A stretch of DNA of 64,000 nt from CAZNNH01 sp964574335 (GTDB lineage: Bacteria; Acidobacteriota; Vicinamibacteria; Fen-336). The notes under the pieces were generated by a model, which saw only the letters and a list, made by a program, of their open reading frames with translations, did not search any database and was not told the origin of the DNA. A program made the position numbers and the translations under genes. The stretch spans positions 13,899 through 77,898 of the forward strand of contig CAZNNH010000010.1 of the NCBI GenBank assembly GCA_964574335.1, in the 5' to 3' direction. Of the stretch, positions 38,828 to 47,465 are shown piece after piece (position 1 is the first letter of the stretch; each line of letters begins with the position of its first letter).

Positions 38828-39556
38828 ATGGTGCCGGATCGCGACGCCAGCTCGGGACGGACCATCCAGTACCGCTACCAGTTCCTCTTCGACGACGGCA
38901 CCCGCCGTTCCTTCCTGATCACCCTCGACCACGCGTCGCTCGAGCTCCTCCAGGACCCACGAGCGGAGTATCCGGCCTGGACCGAGCTCGGCTACAAGCA
39001 GTGTCCCAATTGCCCCCTCGACGTCCGCCAGCACCCGCGTTGCCCGGTGGCGGTCCACCTGGTCGACGTGGTGGAGTTCCTGAAGGACCACCTCTCGATC
39101 GAGGAGGTGAGCGTGGAGGTCGAGTTCCACGACCGGCGGTACTCGAAGCGCACCTCGCTGCAGCAGGCGGCCAGCTCGCTGATCGGCATCTTCACGGTCA
39201 CCTCCGGCTGCCCTATCCTCAACAAGCTGCGCCCGATGGTGGACACCCACCTCCCCTTCCAGACCGCCGACGAGTCCACCTATCGCACCATCTCCATGTA
39301 CCTGATGGCGCAGTACTTCCTGACGCGCCGCGGGCTGGGAGCCGATTGGGAGCTGAAGGACCTGCTGAGCTTCCTGGCCCGGGCACGGGAGACCAACGCC
39401 GCCTTCTGCCGGCGTCTCCAGGCGATCGGGATCAAGGACGCGAGCCTGAACGCCCTGTCGAACCTCAACGCGATGGGCGAGATCACCAGCCTCTCGATCG
39501 AGACCAGCGACCTTCGACGGCTGGAGAAGATCTTCGCCGAGCACTACCGGGTCTGA
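38828..39556 (+). CDS. DUF6901-like conserved protein
   Basis: 242 aa, cytosolic. It carries a QCPNCPLDVRQHPRCPVA block (CxxC, then Cys after eight residues), possibly metal-binding, followed by VHLVDVVEFLKDHLSIEEVSVEVE and SSLIGIFTVTSGCPILNKLRPMVDTHLPF. I recall this pattern as DUF6901, whose function is unknown. It is seven bases after nuoI2 with GAGGA at the right spacing, so it is probably cotranscribed with the second complex I set, although that may be chance. Confidence 0.65.
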   Translation: MVPDRDASSGRTIQYRYQFLFDDGTRRSFLITLDHASLELLQDPRAEYPAWTELGYKQCPNCPLDVRQHPRCPVAVHLVDVVEFLKDHLSIEEVSVEVEFHDRRYSKRTSLQQAASSLIGIFTVTSGCPILNKLRPMVDTHLPFQTADESTYRTISMYLMAQYFLTRRGLGADWELKDLLSFLARARETNAAFCRRLQAIGIKDASLNALSNLNAMGEITSLSIETSDLRRLEKIFAEHYRV

Positions 39557-39572
39557 AGCCCGGACGGCCGCC

Positions 39573-40796
39573 TCAGAGCGACCGCGGTCGCGGAAGCTCG
39601 AACGGCTTGCCGAACAGGTACCCCTGCCCGTAGCGCATCCCCATGTCCTTGAGCGTCCTCAGCTCCTCCTGGGTCTCGATCCCTTCGGCCACCACCGCGG
39701 CGTCGATCCCCTGCCCCATCTCCAGGATGGCCTTCACCACCTGCTGGCTGACCCGCCGCTCGTGCACGTCGCGGACCAGGCTCATGTCGATCTTCAGGTA
39801 GCTGACGCCGAGACGGGCGATGGTCTCGAGTCCCGAGTACCCCTTGCCGACGTCGTCGATGGCGAAGCTGAAGCCCAGCTCCACGAAGCTGTGCATCGCC
39901 TCCCGGTAGAGGCCGAGGTTCTCGATAATCTCGCGCTCGGTGATCTCGAGGGTCACCATCCGCGGTGACAGGTTGGGCCCCAGGTAGTCCACCACTCCGC
40001 GGCCCATGAAGCTCGGGTCGCGGATGGTCGAAGACACGGTGTTGACGAACAGGCGGCCGGGCCGCCCGAACACCTGCCAGTCCTCGAATCCCTGCCGGCG
40101 GCAGCAACGCTCCAGCTCCTCGGTCAGGCCGTATCGGCCGGCCAGGCCGAAGAGGACGCCCGGCGACTGCAGCTCGGTGTTGCGCGGGCCACGGGACAGG
40201 GCCTCATACCCCATCACCTGCAGCGACTCCAGCTCGTAGATCGGCTGGAAGACCGTCCACACCTGCTGGTTGAAGATTACGTCCACCAGCCGCTCCCGCT
40301 GCTCACGCTCCTGGAGCTGGCACCGGAGGTCGGCGGTCTCCTGCGCGTCGTCGACCAGGCGCAGGATCTGCCGCTCGTCGTTCTCGAGGGGGCTGTACAG
40401 CAGGAAGGCGTGCCCCACCTTGACATTGGTCCGCTCCCGCAGGTAGGGGAGGGTGAGGCGGGCGATCCGCGGGCCCACGAAGTCACGCACCCGGTCGGAC
40501 AGCGTGTGCAGGCTCCTGACCGAGAAGGGCGTGTGTCCCTCGCGGGGGCCGCTCAGGAAGATCACGAAACGCTCGCCGTGCCGGGCGAAGACGTCGTCCT
40601 CGCGCACCTTCCCGCGCAGCTCCAGGAGCGTGGAGTCGGCCTGGTCACGCAGCGACCGCAACGCGGCGGCGCCGAAACCCCGCTCGATGCTCCCCAGGGG
40701 CGAGAGGTCGACCAGGATGGCGCCCAGCCCGCCCCGGTCGCGGAACATCTCGGCGACCTGCCCCTGGACCTCGTGCAGCGCTCGGATCACCGGCAT
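39573..40796 (-). CDS. c-di-GMP phosphodiesterase (EAL) with degenerate GGDEF domain
   Basis: 407 aa. N-terminal degenerate GGDEF-like region (about 1-150; the active-site position reads RHGERF instead of GGDEF, so no cyclase activity is expected). C-terminal EAL domain: YEALSR, LEITERE, IDDVGKGYSG (DDFGTG equivalent), YLKIDMS, VAEGIET and GQGYLFGKPF. The metal and catalytic residues appear intact, so it should hydrolyse c-di-GMP to pGpG. The degenerate domain may bind GTP as a regulator. It lies convergent to the DUF6901-like gene and divergent from the next gene. Confidence 0.88.
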   Translation of the reverse strand: MPVIRALHEVQGQVAEMFRDRGGLGAILVDLSPLGSIERGFGAAALRSLRDQADSTLLELRGKVREDDVFARHGERFVIFLSGPREGHTPFSVRSLHTLSDRVRDFVGPRIARLTLPYLRERTNVKVGHAFLLYSPLENDERQILRLVDDAQETADLRCQLQEREQRERLVDVIFNQQVWTVFQPIYELESLQVMGYEALSRGPRNTELQSPGVLFGLAGRYGLTEELERCCRRQGFEDWQVFGRPGRLFVNTVSSTIRDPSFMGRGVVDYLGPNLSPRMVTLEITEREIIENLGLYREAMHSFVELGFSFAIDDVGKGYSGLETIARLGVSYLKIDMSLVRDVHERRVSQQVVKAILEMGQGIDAAVVAEGIETQEELRTLKDMGMRYGQGYLFGKPFELPRPRSL

Positions 40797-40901
40797 CTGG
40801 ACATTCTGCGCAAAGTGGGCCCGATCTCCAAGCCGGCCCGGGACCCGCTCCCGGTGTCATAATGGCGACGTCATCGGTGGGGGACAAAAAGGGGGAGCGC
40901 G

Positions 40902-41441
40902 ATGAAGACCTTGTCTGGGCGGCTCGGCAGACTCCTCCCCGCGCTGCTCCTGGCGCTGGGAGCCACCCACCTGGGCGCCCAGGAGATGACCGGCGTCGCC
41001 ACCGTGTACCTGGCCGACGGCTCGACCGTCCCGCTCCGGGATTGGACCCTCAGCTACGAGTACACGGTGCGCGGCAAGACGACGCCCATGGCCCAGGCCA
41101 GGGCCGAGAGCCGGACCGCCCGGGAGCTGTGGCTGGACAAGGACGTCTATCCCCTCGCCGGGAGCCGGCTGCAGCTCCTCTACAAGAAGCAGTCCCCGTT
41201 CATCGACAAGATCGCCTACCAGGGCCAGGACAAGAAGAAGGACCTCAAGCCCAAGGCGCCCCACCGCGATCGGCTCGCCCCGGATGCCGACGGCGACCTG
41301 CTGGTGGTGCCGCAGAGCCTCGACCTCAGGGGCGAGACCCTGACCGGGACCAAGCGTTCCTTCTGCCTGCTGAGCTACACCGTGCTGGTGGTCTGCTTCT
41401 CGGAGCCCTCACAGCAGGTGGTCAAGGTCGAGTTCCAGTAG
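40902..41441 (+). CDS. Secreted hypothetical protein
   Basis: 179 aa. Signal peptide (LLPALLLALGATHLGAQE), then a beta-rich domain of about 150 residues with VYLADGSTVPLRDWTLSYEY and TGTKRSFCLLSYTVLVVCFSEP. I do not recognise the family. GGGGGAG precedes the ATG. It is divergent from the EAL gene; the downstream side is the repeat cluster. Confidence 0.65.
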   Translation: MKTLSGRLGRLLPALLLALGATHLGAQEMTGVATVYLADGSTVPLRDWTLSYEYTVRGKTTPMAQARAESRTARELWLDKDVYPLAGSRLQLLYKKQSPFIDKIAYQGQDKKKDLKPKAPHRDRLAPDADGDLLVVPQSLDLRGETLTGTKRSFCLLSYTVLVVCFSEPSQQVVKVEFQ

Positions 41442-41451
41442 ACTCCCCTTC

Positions 41452-41858
41452 GGGGGACACGAGGTCGGGTCATGCCGGCCTCGGGGGACACGATCCCGAT
41501 TTCGTCGGCTTCGGGGCCCCGAAAGGGACGCCCGAGATCGGGTCATGTCCCCTGCGGACGGCCGGATCGCTNNNNNNNNNNNNNNNNNNNNNNNNNNNNN
41601 NNNNNNNNNNNNNNNNNNNNNNNNNNNNNNNNNNNNNNNNNNNNNNNNNNNNNNNNNNNNNNNNNNNNNNNGGGTCATGTCGGCCTCGGGGGACACGATC
41701 CCGATTTCGCCGGCTTCGGGGACATGACCGGATTCCCCCGTTGGCCAGGGATTCCGGATCGTGTCCCCGAAAGGGACGCCCGAGATCGGGGTCATGTCGG
41801 CCTCGGGGGACACGATCCCGATTCCCCGGTCGGGAGTCAGGAATCGGGTCATGTCCCC
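41452..41858. repeat. Cluster of palindromic repeat elements (with assembly gap)
   Basis: Nine arms of the consensus GGGGACAYGAYCC(G)GATT, in both orientations. Two are complete hairpins: 41718-41768 (51 bp) and 41806-41858 (53 bp, opposite orientation). A 35-bp block is repeated at 41467-41501 (one mismatch), 41672-41706 and 41789-41823. In one block GGGG is joined directly to CCCC (41513-41520); in the next the 43-bp hairpin sits exactly between GGGG and CCCC (41718-41768), an empty and a filled site. No transposase is encoded here. This region has no gene. Confidence 0.85.
41572..41671. other. Assembly gap (100 N)
   Basis: Placeholder inside the repeat cluster; assembly most likely broke on the repeats. 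If the tandem blocks share the 117-base spacing seen between 41672 and 41789, the true gap is small, but this is a guess. Confidence 0.97.
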
Positions 41859-41860
41859 TC

Positions 41861-42730
41861 TTATTGATAGATGGTCCCGGTGTTCACCACCGGCTGGACC
41901 TCTCGGTCCCCGCACAGCACCACCAGCAGGTTGCTGACCATGGCCGCCTTGCGCTCCTCGTCCAGCCGCACGTGGGTGCTCCGGTTGAGGTGCTCGAGTG
42001 CCATGTCCACCATCCCGACGGCGCCCTCGACGATCTTCTGTCGGGCGGCGATGATCGCCCCCGCCTGCTGGCGGCGGAGCATCGCCGAGGCGATCTCCGG
42101 GGCGTAGGCCAGGTGGCTGATCCGGGCCTCGATCACCCTCACGCCGGCCTTGTCGAGACGGGCCTGGATCTCCTCCTTGAGGTCCTTGGCCACCTCGTTG
42201 GTGTTGCCTCGGAGCGAGACCTGGTCTTCCTGGTGGGTGTCGTACGGGTAGCGGGTGGCCAGGTTCCGCACCGCTGCCTCGGTCTGCACCTTGACGTAGT
42301 TCTCGTAGTCGTCCACCTCGAAGCAGGCTTCGGCGGTGTCGACGACCTTCCACACCACCACCGCCGCGATCTCGATCGGGTTGCCGTCGTTGTCGTTGAC
42401 CTTCAGCCGGCCGCTCTCGAAGTTGCGCACGCGCAGCGAGATGCTCTGCTTGGTGAGGAAGGGGTTGGCCCATCGCAGCCCGGGCGTCTTGACGGTGCCT
42501 CGATACGCCCCGAAGAGCTGCAGCACCCGCCCCTCGTTGGGCGCCACCATGAACAGCCCAAAGATGCAGACGAATACCACCCCCTCGGCGATCCCCCAGC
42601 CGACCGCCCAGGCCACGTCCTCCTGCACCAAGGACCGGATCGACGCGTAGCCCGCGAAGAGCAGGAACGCCAGCATCGCCAGAAGCGCCGGGATCCCCGG
42701 CAGGGTTCCAACCTCTCTCTCCCGGATCAT
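41861..42730 (-). CDS. SPFH/Band 7 (stomatin-like) membrane protein
   Basis: 289 aa. Two N-terminal hydrophobic segments (ALLAMLAFLLFAGYASI, WGIAEGVVFVCIFGLFMV), then a Band 7 domain (about 60-260: APNEGRVLQLFGAYRGTVKTPGLRWANPF, AAVVVWKVVDT, VRVIEARISHLAYAPEIASAMLRRQQAGAIIAARQKIVEGAV). Such proteins form membrane microdomain scaffolds and regulate proteases. No NfeD or FtsH partner adjoins. GGAGGGG precedes the ATG. The upstream region (about 42735-42775) is strikingly AT-rich and carries the palindrome ATGATATCAT at 42747-42756. Confidence 0.9.
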   Translation of the reverse strand: MIREREVGTLPGIPALLAMLAFLLFAGYASIRSLVQEDVAWAVGWGIAEGVVFVCIFGLFMVAPNEGRVLQLFGAYRGTVKTPGLRWANPFLTKQSISLRVRNFESGRLKVNDNDGNPIEIAAVVVWKVVDTAEACFEVDDYENYVKVQTEAAVRNLATRYPYDTHQEDQVSLRGNTNEVAKDLKEEIQARLDKAGVRVIEARISHLAYAPEIASAMLRRQQAGAIIAARQKIVEGAVGMVDMALEHLNRSTHVRLDEERKAAMVSNLLVVLCGDREVQPVVNTGTIYQ

Positions 42731-42746
42731 CGTCCCCTCCAGTCGT

Positions 42747-42756
42747 ATGATATCAT
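42747..42756 (-). promoter_or_regulatory. AT-rich palindrome in the SPFH promoter region
   Basis: ATGATATCAT, a perfect 10-bp palindrome, in a 40-base AT-rich patch with further GTGATATA-like repeats. It is unlike the surrounding GC-rich DNA and lies just upstream of the SPFH start; it may be an operator. Confidence 0.35.
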
Positions 42757-42854
42757 CACTATATCACTACGAAATCATGACGGACCCGGTTCCGAGTTGG
42801 CGAGGGTTCGTCGGGCGCGGCGCGGATTTCGACGGGGCGGTGGGAGCCGCGGCC

Positions 42855-44624
42855 TCAGAGCCGGTAGCGGTGGAACAGGTCCGCCTCGAACCCCCACAGC
42901 GCCAGGCCTGCCTGGGCCGCCACCAGCAGGGACACCAGGACCAGGCCGGCTCGGCCACGACGGGCCAGACGCTGCGCGCCGCGGGCCGCGCAGATGGCTA
43001 ACGGAAGGGCCAGAAAGTAGCGGTAGCGGACCTCGACCGGCGAGACCACCGCCAGCAGGAGAAGCGCGGCGCCCGCCGCCAGGGCGGCCAGCAGAGCGCG
43101 CTCCAGGTGGCCACCGAGCCGGCGCGGAAGGCCGACGAGGGAAAGCGCCAGCACCGGCAGGCCCCAATCGCGCAGCGCGGAGACGACCTGCCAGCCCAGG
43201 GCCCCGATGGCGCCCTGGGAGGCGCCTCGCCCCTGGCCGCCTCCCTCCAGCAGGCGCGGGAGCTGCTCCAGCATCATCGGGACGTAGGCCGCGTAGTACA
43301 AGAGCGCCAGGCCCAAGCCGACCCCCAGCGTCGTCAGCACGCGACGGCGGTCCCGCGGCGGCCCCAGCGCCCACAGGGCGCCTCCCCAGGCCGAGACCAC
43401 GATGCACCCGGACAGGTGCGACGCCGCCGCCAGCGCGGTCAGCACCACCGCCTCGCCACCCCACCGCCGGTTCGAGATCCACCAGGCGAACAGCAGCGTG
43501 GTCAGCGACTGGGCGAACACGTTCGAGAGGTTGCCGTAGGAGTGGACGTCGAAGCTGACCGGCTCGAGCTGCAGCAGGACCACGGCCAGCCCGCCCAGCG
43601 CGGGTCCGGCGTCCCCCAACGCCACCACCAGGCCCGCCGCCGCCAGCGCCCCCGACAACCCGGCTCCCCACCGGACCAGGGCGATCTCGTCGATTCCCAG
43701 CCACTGGAGCGGCGCGAGCAGCCCGTAGAAGACCGCCGGATACGGGATCCGGAAGGGGTGCGCGTGCTGAGTGACGCTGGTGGGGAACAGCTCGCCGGTC
43801 GCCACATGGCCGAGCGTGTTGGCGTGGAAGAGGACGTCGCTCACCACCATCACCGGCGCCGTGGCCAGGACCACCTGCACCAGCCAGGCGAGGAGCAGCG
43901 CCGGCAGCGCCCACCGTCCGCTGCCGGGGCGGCGCCGCTGGCACCATGCGGCCAGGCCTCCCGAGAGCGCGGCCCCGAGGACCAGCAGGCCGCACAGCGT
44001 GGGCGCCCACGGGGAACGCACGACGCCGGCTGGCCCGAGCAGGCAGACGGCCGTCCCGGCCCCCAGAAGACCGGCGACGAGGACCAGGCCGGGTCCGAAC
44101 ATGGCGGCCGCCAAAGCGAATGCGGCGGCCGGGATCACCACCAGGAGGGGGACAGCGCCGCCGGAGCCCCGGCCGGAAGGCCTCACGGTGACGCGCCGAA
44201 GCTGGGTCCCGAGGTGACGGCCGTCCCCGGCGATGAAGCCTTCGGTGCGCAGCTCGACCTCAAGGTGGCGCTGGCGAAGGGTGGGCAGCGCGTAGTCGGC
44301 CTCGCCCCGATCCGGTGCCAGCACTCCCAGGCGGACGCCACCCGCGTACACGGTCACCGGCGACTGGTGGCCGGCCAGGCGAACCTCGAGCACCGCCGGC
44401 CCCAACGGCAGGCGCTCGAAGCGCAGCCGCGCCCGCAGCCGGGTCCAGCGGACCGGCCCTCCTCCAGGCGGCAGCTCCCGCCGCTGGAGACCGCTGGCAA
44501 AGGCGTCCTCGCTGCCACGGGCCACGTCGGCGGATGGCGGCGGCCCGTACCCGTCGACGAGGACGCCGGCGACGGAGGCGACCACGACCACGGCGGCGGC
44601 AGCGTAGCCGGCGCGAGCGCTCAT
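42855..44624 (-). CDS. Large integral membrane protein, GT-C-like
   Basis: 589 aa. A signal-like N-terminus and an extracytoplasmic beta domain (about 40-150) precede about eleven TM helices, with motifs such as VLFHANTLGHVATGELFPTSVTQHAHPFRIPYPAVFYGLLAPLQW that resemble acidic-loop regions of GT-C glycosyltransferases or mannosyltransferases. YRYFLALPLAI and EADLFHRYRL are near the C-terminus. No classical DxD is obvious in the first loop. Role uncertain: polyprenyl-linked sugar transferase or unknown membrane protein. ATG at 44624 chosen; a TTG three codons earlier is possible. Confidence 0.6.
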   Translation of the reverse strand: MSARAGYAAAAVVVVASVAGVLVDGYGPPPSADVARGSEDAFASGLQRRELPPGGGPVRWTRLRARLRFERLPLGPAVLEVRLAGHQSPVTVYAGGVRLGVLAPDRGEADYALPTLRQRHLEVELRTEGFIAGDGRHLGTQLRRVTVRPSGRGSGGAVPLLVVIPAAAFALAAAMFGPGLVLVAGLLGAGTAVCLLGPAGVVRSPWAPTLCGLLVLGAALSGGLAAWCQRRRPGSGRWALPALLLAWLVQVVLATAPVMVVSDVLFHANTLGHVATGELFPTSVTQHAHPFRIPYPAVFYGLLAPLQWLGIDEIALVRWGAGLSGALAAAGLVVALGDAGPALGGLAVVLLQLEPVSFDVHSYGNLSNVFAQSLTTLLFAWWISNRRWGGEAVVLTALAAASHLSGCIVVSAWGGALWALGPPRDRRRVLTTLGVGLGLALLYYAAYVPMMLEQLPRLLEGGGQGRGASQGAIGALGWQVVSALRDWGLPVLALSLVGLPRRLGGHLERALLAALAAGAALLLLAVVSPVEVRYRYFLALPLAICAARGAQRLARRGRAGLVLVSLLVAAQAGLALWGFEADLFHRYRL

Positions 44625-44729
44625 GCGGGGCAAGGGAGCGCCGCGCTCAACGGGGGACCGAGCGGCCGGCTGGGCGGAGCGCTGCTCCCGATCGGCGGGG
44701 TCCAGCCGGCCTTCGGCTGGGCGGCACGG

Positions 44730-46082
44730 CTACCTCAGGACGCCCTTGTGAGCGCCGGGCGCCGACGGGAACAGCCCGGACACCGGGAAGTCGACATGGT
44801 AGGAGTTCTGCAGGGGCAGGGTGAACGAGCCGGCCGAGGTCTCCAGCAACAGCGTGCCGCCGAACTCCACCGCCCCTTGGTCGCCACCCGCGGGGTTGTG
44901 GCAGTTGCCGGCCTGGGTGGTGACCCGTAGGGTGGTGAAGCCGCCGGCGCCCACGCTGTTCGGCGCGAAAGGCAGGCCCTCGAGCGGGTAGGTCTCGCCC
45001 ACGGTGTCGTTCGTGTTCTCGACCGCCGTGATCGTGATGTTGATGGTGGCCGAGCTGATGGTGGCGGTGCGGCAGCTATTGTTGCTGACGTTCACGGCAG
45101 CTCCGAGGTCGAGCGCCTGGCCGTCGGCTCCCACCGGGCAGGCCACCACGGCGGGCTCGAAGCGGGCGCCGCTGAACACCAGCGTCCCGTTGGGGTTCAC
45201 GTTGTGGTTGGCGTCGTCGCAGTCGCCCTGGTTCTCCGAGAAGCCGTCGCCGTCGTTGTCCACGGCCCTCGGATCCTGCTGCGGCTGGCTGCTGCTGTGG
45301 CTATCGTTGCTGTCGTCGCCACCTCCGCCAGCGGCGGCCACGCCCACTCCGGCCAGCGCCACACCGCCGGCCGCGATCCCGACGATGGCGGCCGTCGAGA
45401 GCCCGCCCGCCGCCACCGCAGCCCCACCCGCCGCGGCGCCGCCGCCGGTCCCCGCACCGGTGCCAGCGGGGGCTCCGGAGGCCGTCCCCGAGCTGCCGCT
45501 GCCGGCGCCCGTGACGGCCTCGCCAGCGCCGCTGGCCACGCCCTCACCGGTGGTGGCCACCGCCGCTCCGGCTGCCGGGGCGGGAGCGCCAGCCACCACC
45601 CCGAGCGGGGCGAACCCGGCGGGGACCGCGGGCGCACCCGCCGCACCGCCCACCGCCACCGTGGCCGAGCTCACCACGCCGGCGGCGGCGAGGTTGCCGC
45701 AGTCCTCGGACACGATCGGCGCGAAGTCGGCCGAGCGCCCCTCGGTGAGCTGCTTGTCCGCCGCGTCGATGTAGTACTCGATCTTCTTGGTGGCGGCCGA
45801 CGGCTTCGGCAGCACACCGGCGTAGCACCCGCCCTCCGGCGACATCTCCACGAAGTACCAGTCCTCCGTCCCCGCCGCGCGGAAGTTGATGCGCACCCGG
45901 GCGACCTCGGCGGTCGCCACCACGCAGGCATCGAGACGCGGATACTGGTTGGCCAGCAGGCAGGACGGGGCGTCGTGAACGATGCCCACCGCCTGCGCCC
46001 GCAGCGCCCCGGGGGTCAGAAGAAGCGTGGCCCAAAGGCCCGCGCTCGAGACTAGTGTCGAGACGGATCGCCGGCGTGACAT
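44730..46082 (-). CDS. Secreted Ala/Gly-rich protein with a MopE-like calcium motif
   Basis: 450 aa. Signal peptide ends near LRAQ. An N-terminal domain with FRAAGTEDWYFVEMSPEGGCYAGVLP and IEYYIDAADK resembles an Ig-like/FlgD-type fold. A long Ala/Gly/Ser low-complexity linker (about 130-260) includes a hydrophobic AAIVGIAAGGVALAGVGVAAAGGGGDD stretch. Then comes a short Asp-rich metal-binding repeat (DNDGDGF ... GDCDD, the MopE/thrombospondin-3 type). A C-terminal beta domain completes it. It could be surface-exposed and calcium-stabilised. GGAGGGG precedes the ATG. Confidence 0.7.
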   Translation of the reverse strand: MSRRRSVSTLVSSAGLWATLLLTPGALRAQAVGIVHDAPSCLLANQYPRLDACVVATAEVARVRINFRAAGTEDWYFVEMSPEGGCYAGVLPKPSAATKKIEYYIDAADKQLTEGRSADFAPIVSEDCGNLAAAGVVSSATVAVGGAAGAPAVPAGFAPLGVVAGAPAPAAGAAVATTGEGVASGAGEAVTGAGSGSSGTASGAPAGTGAGTGGGAAAGGAAVAAGGLSTAAIVGIAAGGVALAGVGVAAAGGGGDDSNDSHSSSQPQQDPRAVDNDGDGFSENQGDCDDANHNVNPNGTLVFSGARFEPAVVACPVGADGQALDLGAAVNVSNNSCRTATISSATINITITAVENTNDTVGETYPLEGLPFAPNSVGAGGFTTLRVTTQAGNCHNPAGGDQGAVEFGGTLLLETSAGSFTLPLQNSYHVDFPVSGLFPSAPGAHKGVLR

Positions 46083-46158
46083 GGTCCCCTCCTCGCGCTT
46101 CGTTGTGCGACCCTACGCTGGCCCGCAGGGGGGTGTCAACCCGGATCGAGGGTTGGTC

Positions 46159-46308
46159 CTACTTGTCGAACCTCAAGCCGACATGGAAGCGCTGCCCTAC
46201 CGCCCGCACCCACCGCACCTCCCCGGTCGAGGGCTCCCGCTCGGCGCCGCCCAGCCTCAGGGGGGCTCCGCCACCCTCTCCTCCTTTCCCGGGCCGCGAG
46301 ACGAAACC
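46159..46308 (-). pseudogene. PilZ-like C-terminal remnant in frame after the response regulator stop
   Basis: Directly after the TGA of the response-regulator gene the same frame stays open for 49 codons to a TAG. Its last ~25 residues (TGEVRWVRAVGQRFHVGLRFDK) match the C-terminal strand pattern of PilZ domains. The N-terminal RxxxR and DxSxxG c-di-GMP motifs are missing. The likeliest reading is a decayed PilZ domain, once fused to or coupled with the REC domain; stop-codon readthrough is possible but unsupported. Confidence 0.45.
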
Positions 46309-46737
46309 TCATCCCCCAGCCCCGCGGTCGGGGTCCACCCGTCCTTCGAGCAGCCGCTCCACCGCCTTCGCCAGCTCGGCCAACGGCGTCGGCTTGTGCA
46401 GCACCAGGTCGGCGCCACGGCGTCTGGCCTCGATCTCGATCTGCCGGGTCCCGTATGCCGTGAGCAGCAGGGTCCTGGTATGGGGGCAGCGAGCCCGAAC
46501 CTGCTCGAGGACCTCGAGGCCCTGGGTGTCCCCCAGGCCGCCGAGGCGCAGGTCGACGATGGCCACGTCGGGACAGGCACGTTCGAGCGGGCTGATGGCG
46601 CCGGCCAGGTCGGCGGCGCTCTCGATCGAGAAGCCTCGGGCCCTGAAGAAGCGTCTGATCGCGAACAGGATCGTCGCCTCGTCGTCGACGATCAGCAGGC
46701 TTCGGGGAGGTTGCGGTGTCTCCGGCACGATGGCCAC
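46309..46737 (-). CDS. Response regulator (single REC domain)
   Basis: 142 aa. Receiver domain with acidic pair IVDDE (about 16-20), phospho-acceptor Asp62 in IVDLRLGG, the T/A switch in LLTAY and Lys115 in HKPT. No output domain; its stop is followed in frame by a PilZ-like fragment. GTG start at 46737 with a weak site; a downstream GTG is possible. 23 bases after a second REC gene on the same strand; no histidine kinase is nearby, so the partner is encoded elsewhere. Confidence 0.85.
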   Translation of the reverse strand: MAIVPETPQPPRSLLIVDDEATILFAIRRFFRARGFSIESAADLAGAISPLERACPDVAIVDLRLGGLGDTQGLEVLEQVRARCPHTRTLLLTAYGTRQIEIEARRRGADLVLHKPTPLAELAKAVERLLEGRVDPDRGAGG

Positions 46738-46760
46738 CTCGAGAGTCTAGCCGACGTCGA

Positions 46761-47129
46761 TCACTCGCCGAGAAGGCCCTTGATCTTGGCCAGCAGCTCA
46801 AGGCCATTGATGGGCTTGGTGAGATAGTCGTTGGCGCCCGCGCCGAAGCCCAGCTCCATGTTCTCGGCCTCGCCCCGGGTTGTCACCATGATCACCGGGA
46901 TCTCCTTGGTGGCGGGGTCGGCGCGCAGGCGCCGGCAGGCCTCGAACCCGTCGACCTTGGGCATGACGACGTCCATCAGGATCAGGTCGGGCCGCTCGTT
47001 CTGGGCCAGCGCCACCGCCTCGGCGCCATCGGCGGCCATCGTCAGCTCGTACGGTCCCTTCTTCAGGATCAGCTTCTCCATCATCAGGATCGTGCTGGAG
47101 TCGTCGACCAGGAGGATCTTCTTTGTCAT
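46761..47129 (-). CDS. Response regulator (CheY/PilH-like REC domain)
   Basis: 122 aa, single receiver domain. LLVDDSSTI, phosphorylation site Asp53 in LILMDVVMPKVDG, MVTTRGE, and Lys105 in DYLTKPING. The size and motifs are those of chemotaxis/twitching regulators such as CheY and PilH. It is likely cotranscribed with the next REC gene. The upstream 47130-47465 region separates it from the divergent sigma gene. Confidence 0.9.
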   Translation of the reverse strand: MTKKILLVDDSSTILMMEKLILKKGPYELTMAADGAEAVALAQNERPDLILMDVVMPKVDGFEACRRLRADPATKEIPVIMVTTRGEAENMELGFGAGANDYLTKPINGLELLAKIKGLLGE

Positions 47130-47465
47130 CGGGGTCCCCAGTGGTGTGTTCCGTGTCTCCTCTCCGTTCCCGGCAGGCAGACGAACCTGTCGAACCAGGG
47201 TGCAAACGGCCTGCCATTCGGGCGCGCTCGCAACCCGTTGAAGAGCTCAGACATCCTCGAAAAGCAGCCGGTGGTTGGCCGTCTCGAAACCCGGATCGCC
47301 CGTCGTGGATACAGGAGAATCGTGGGGCCGCCGCCACGAGCGAACAAACACCAAAAACCGTGGCTGGGCTCTCGAGGCGTCCGCTCGGCCGAAGTTTCTG
47401 GAATCATTAGACCCGGGTGATCGGGCAAGTTCAAACTCGGTGCCGCTCGGCGGCATCTCACAGAT
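47130..47465. other. 336-base divergent intergenic region
   Basis: No gene that I can support. It must hold the promoters of the REC pair (minus) and the sigma operon (plus). Near the sigma gene GGAATC at 47398 resembles an ECF -35 box, which would fit autoregulation, but no convincing -10 partner is seen. No strong hairpin or repeat is obvious. Confidence 0.5.

Noticed and set aside
41452..41858. Possible CRISPR array
   Set aside because: Repeats are palindromic arms in both orientations with irregular spacing and no unique spacers; no cas gene nearby.
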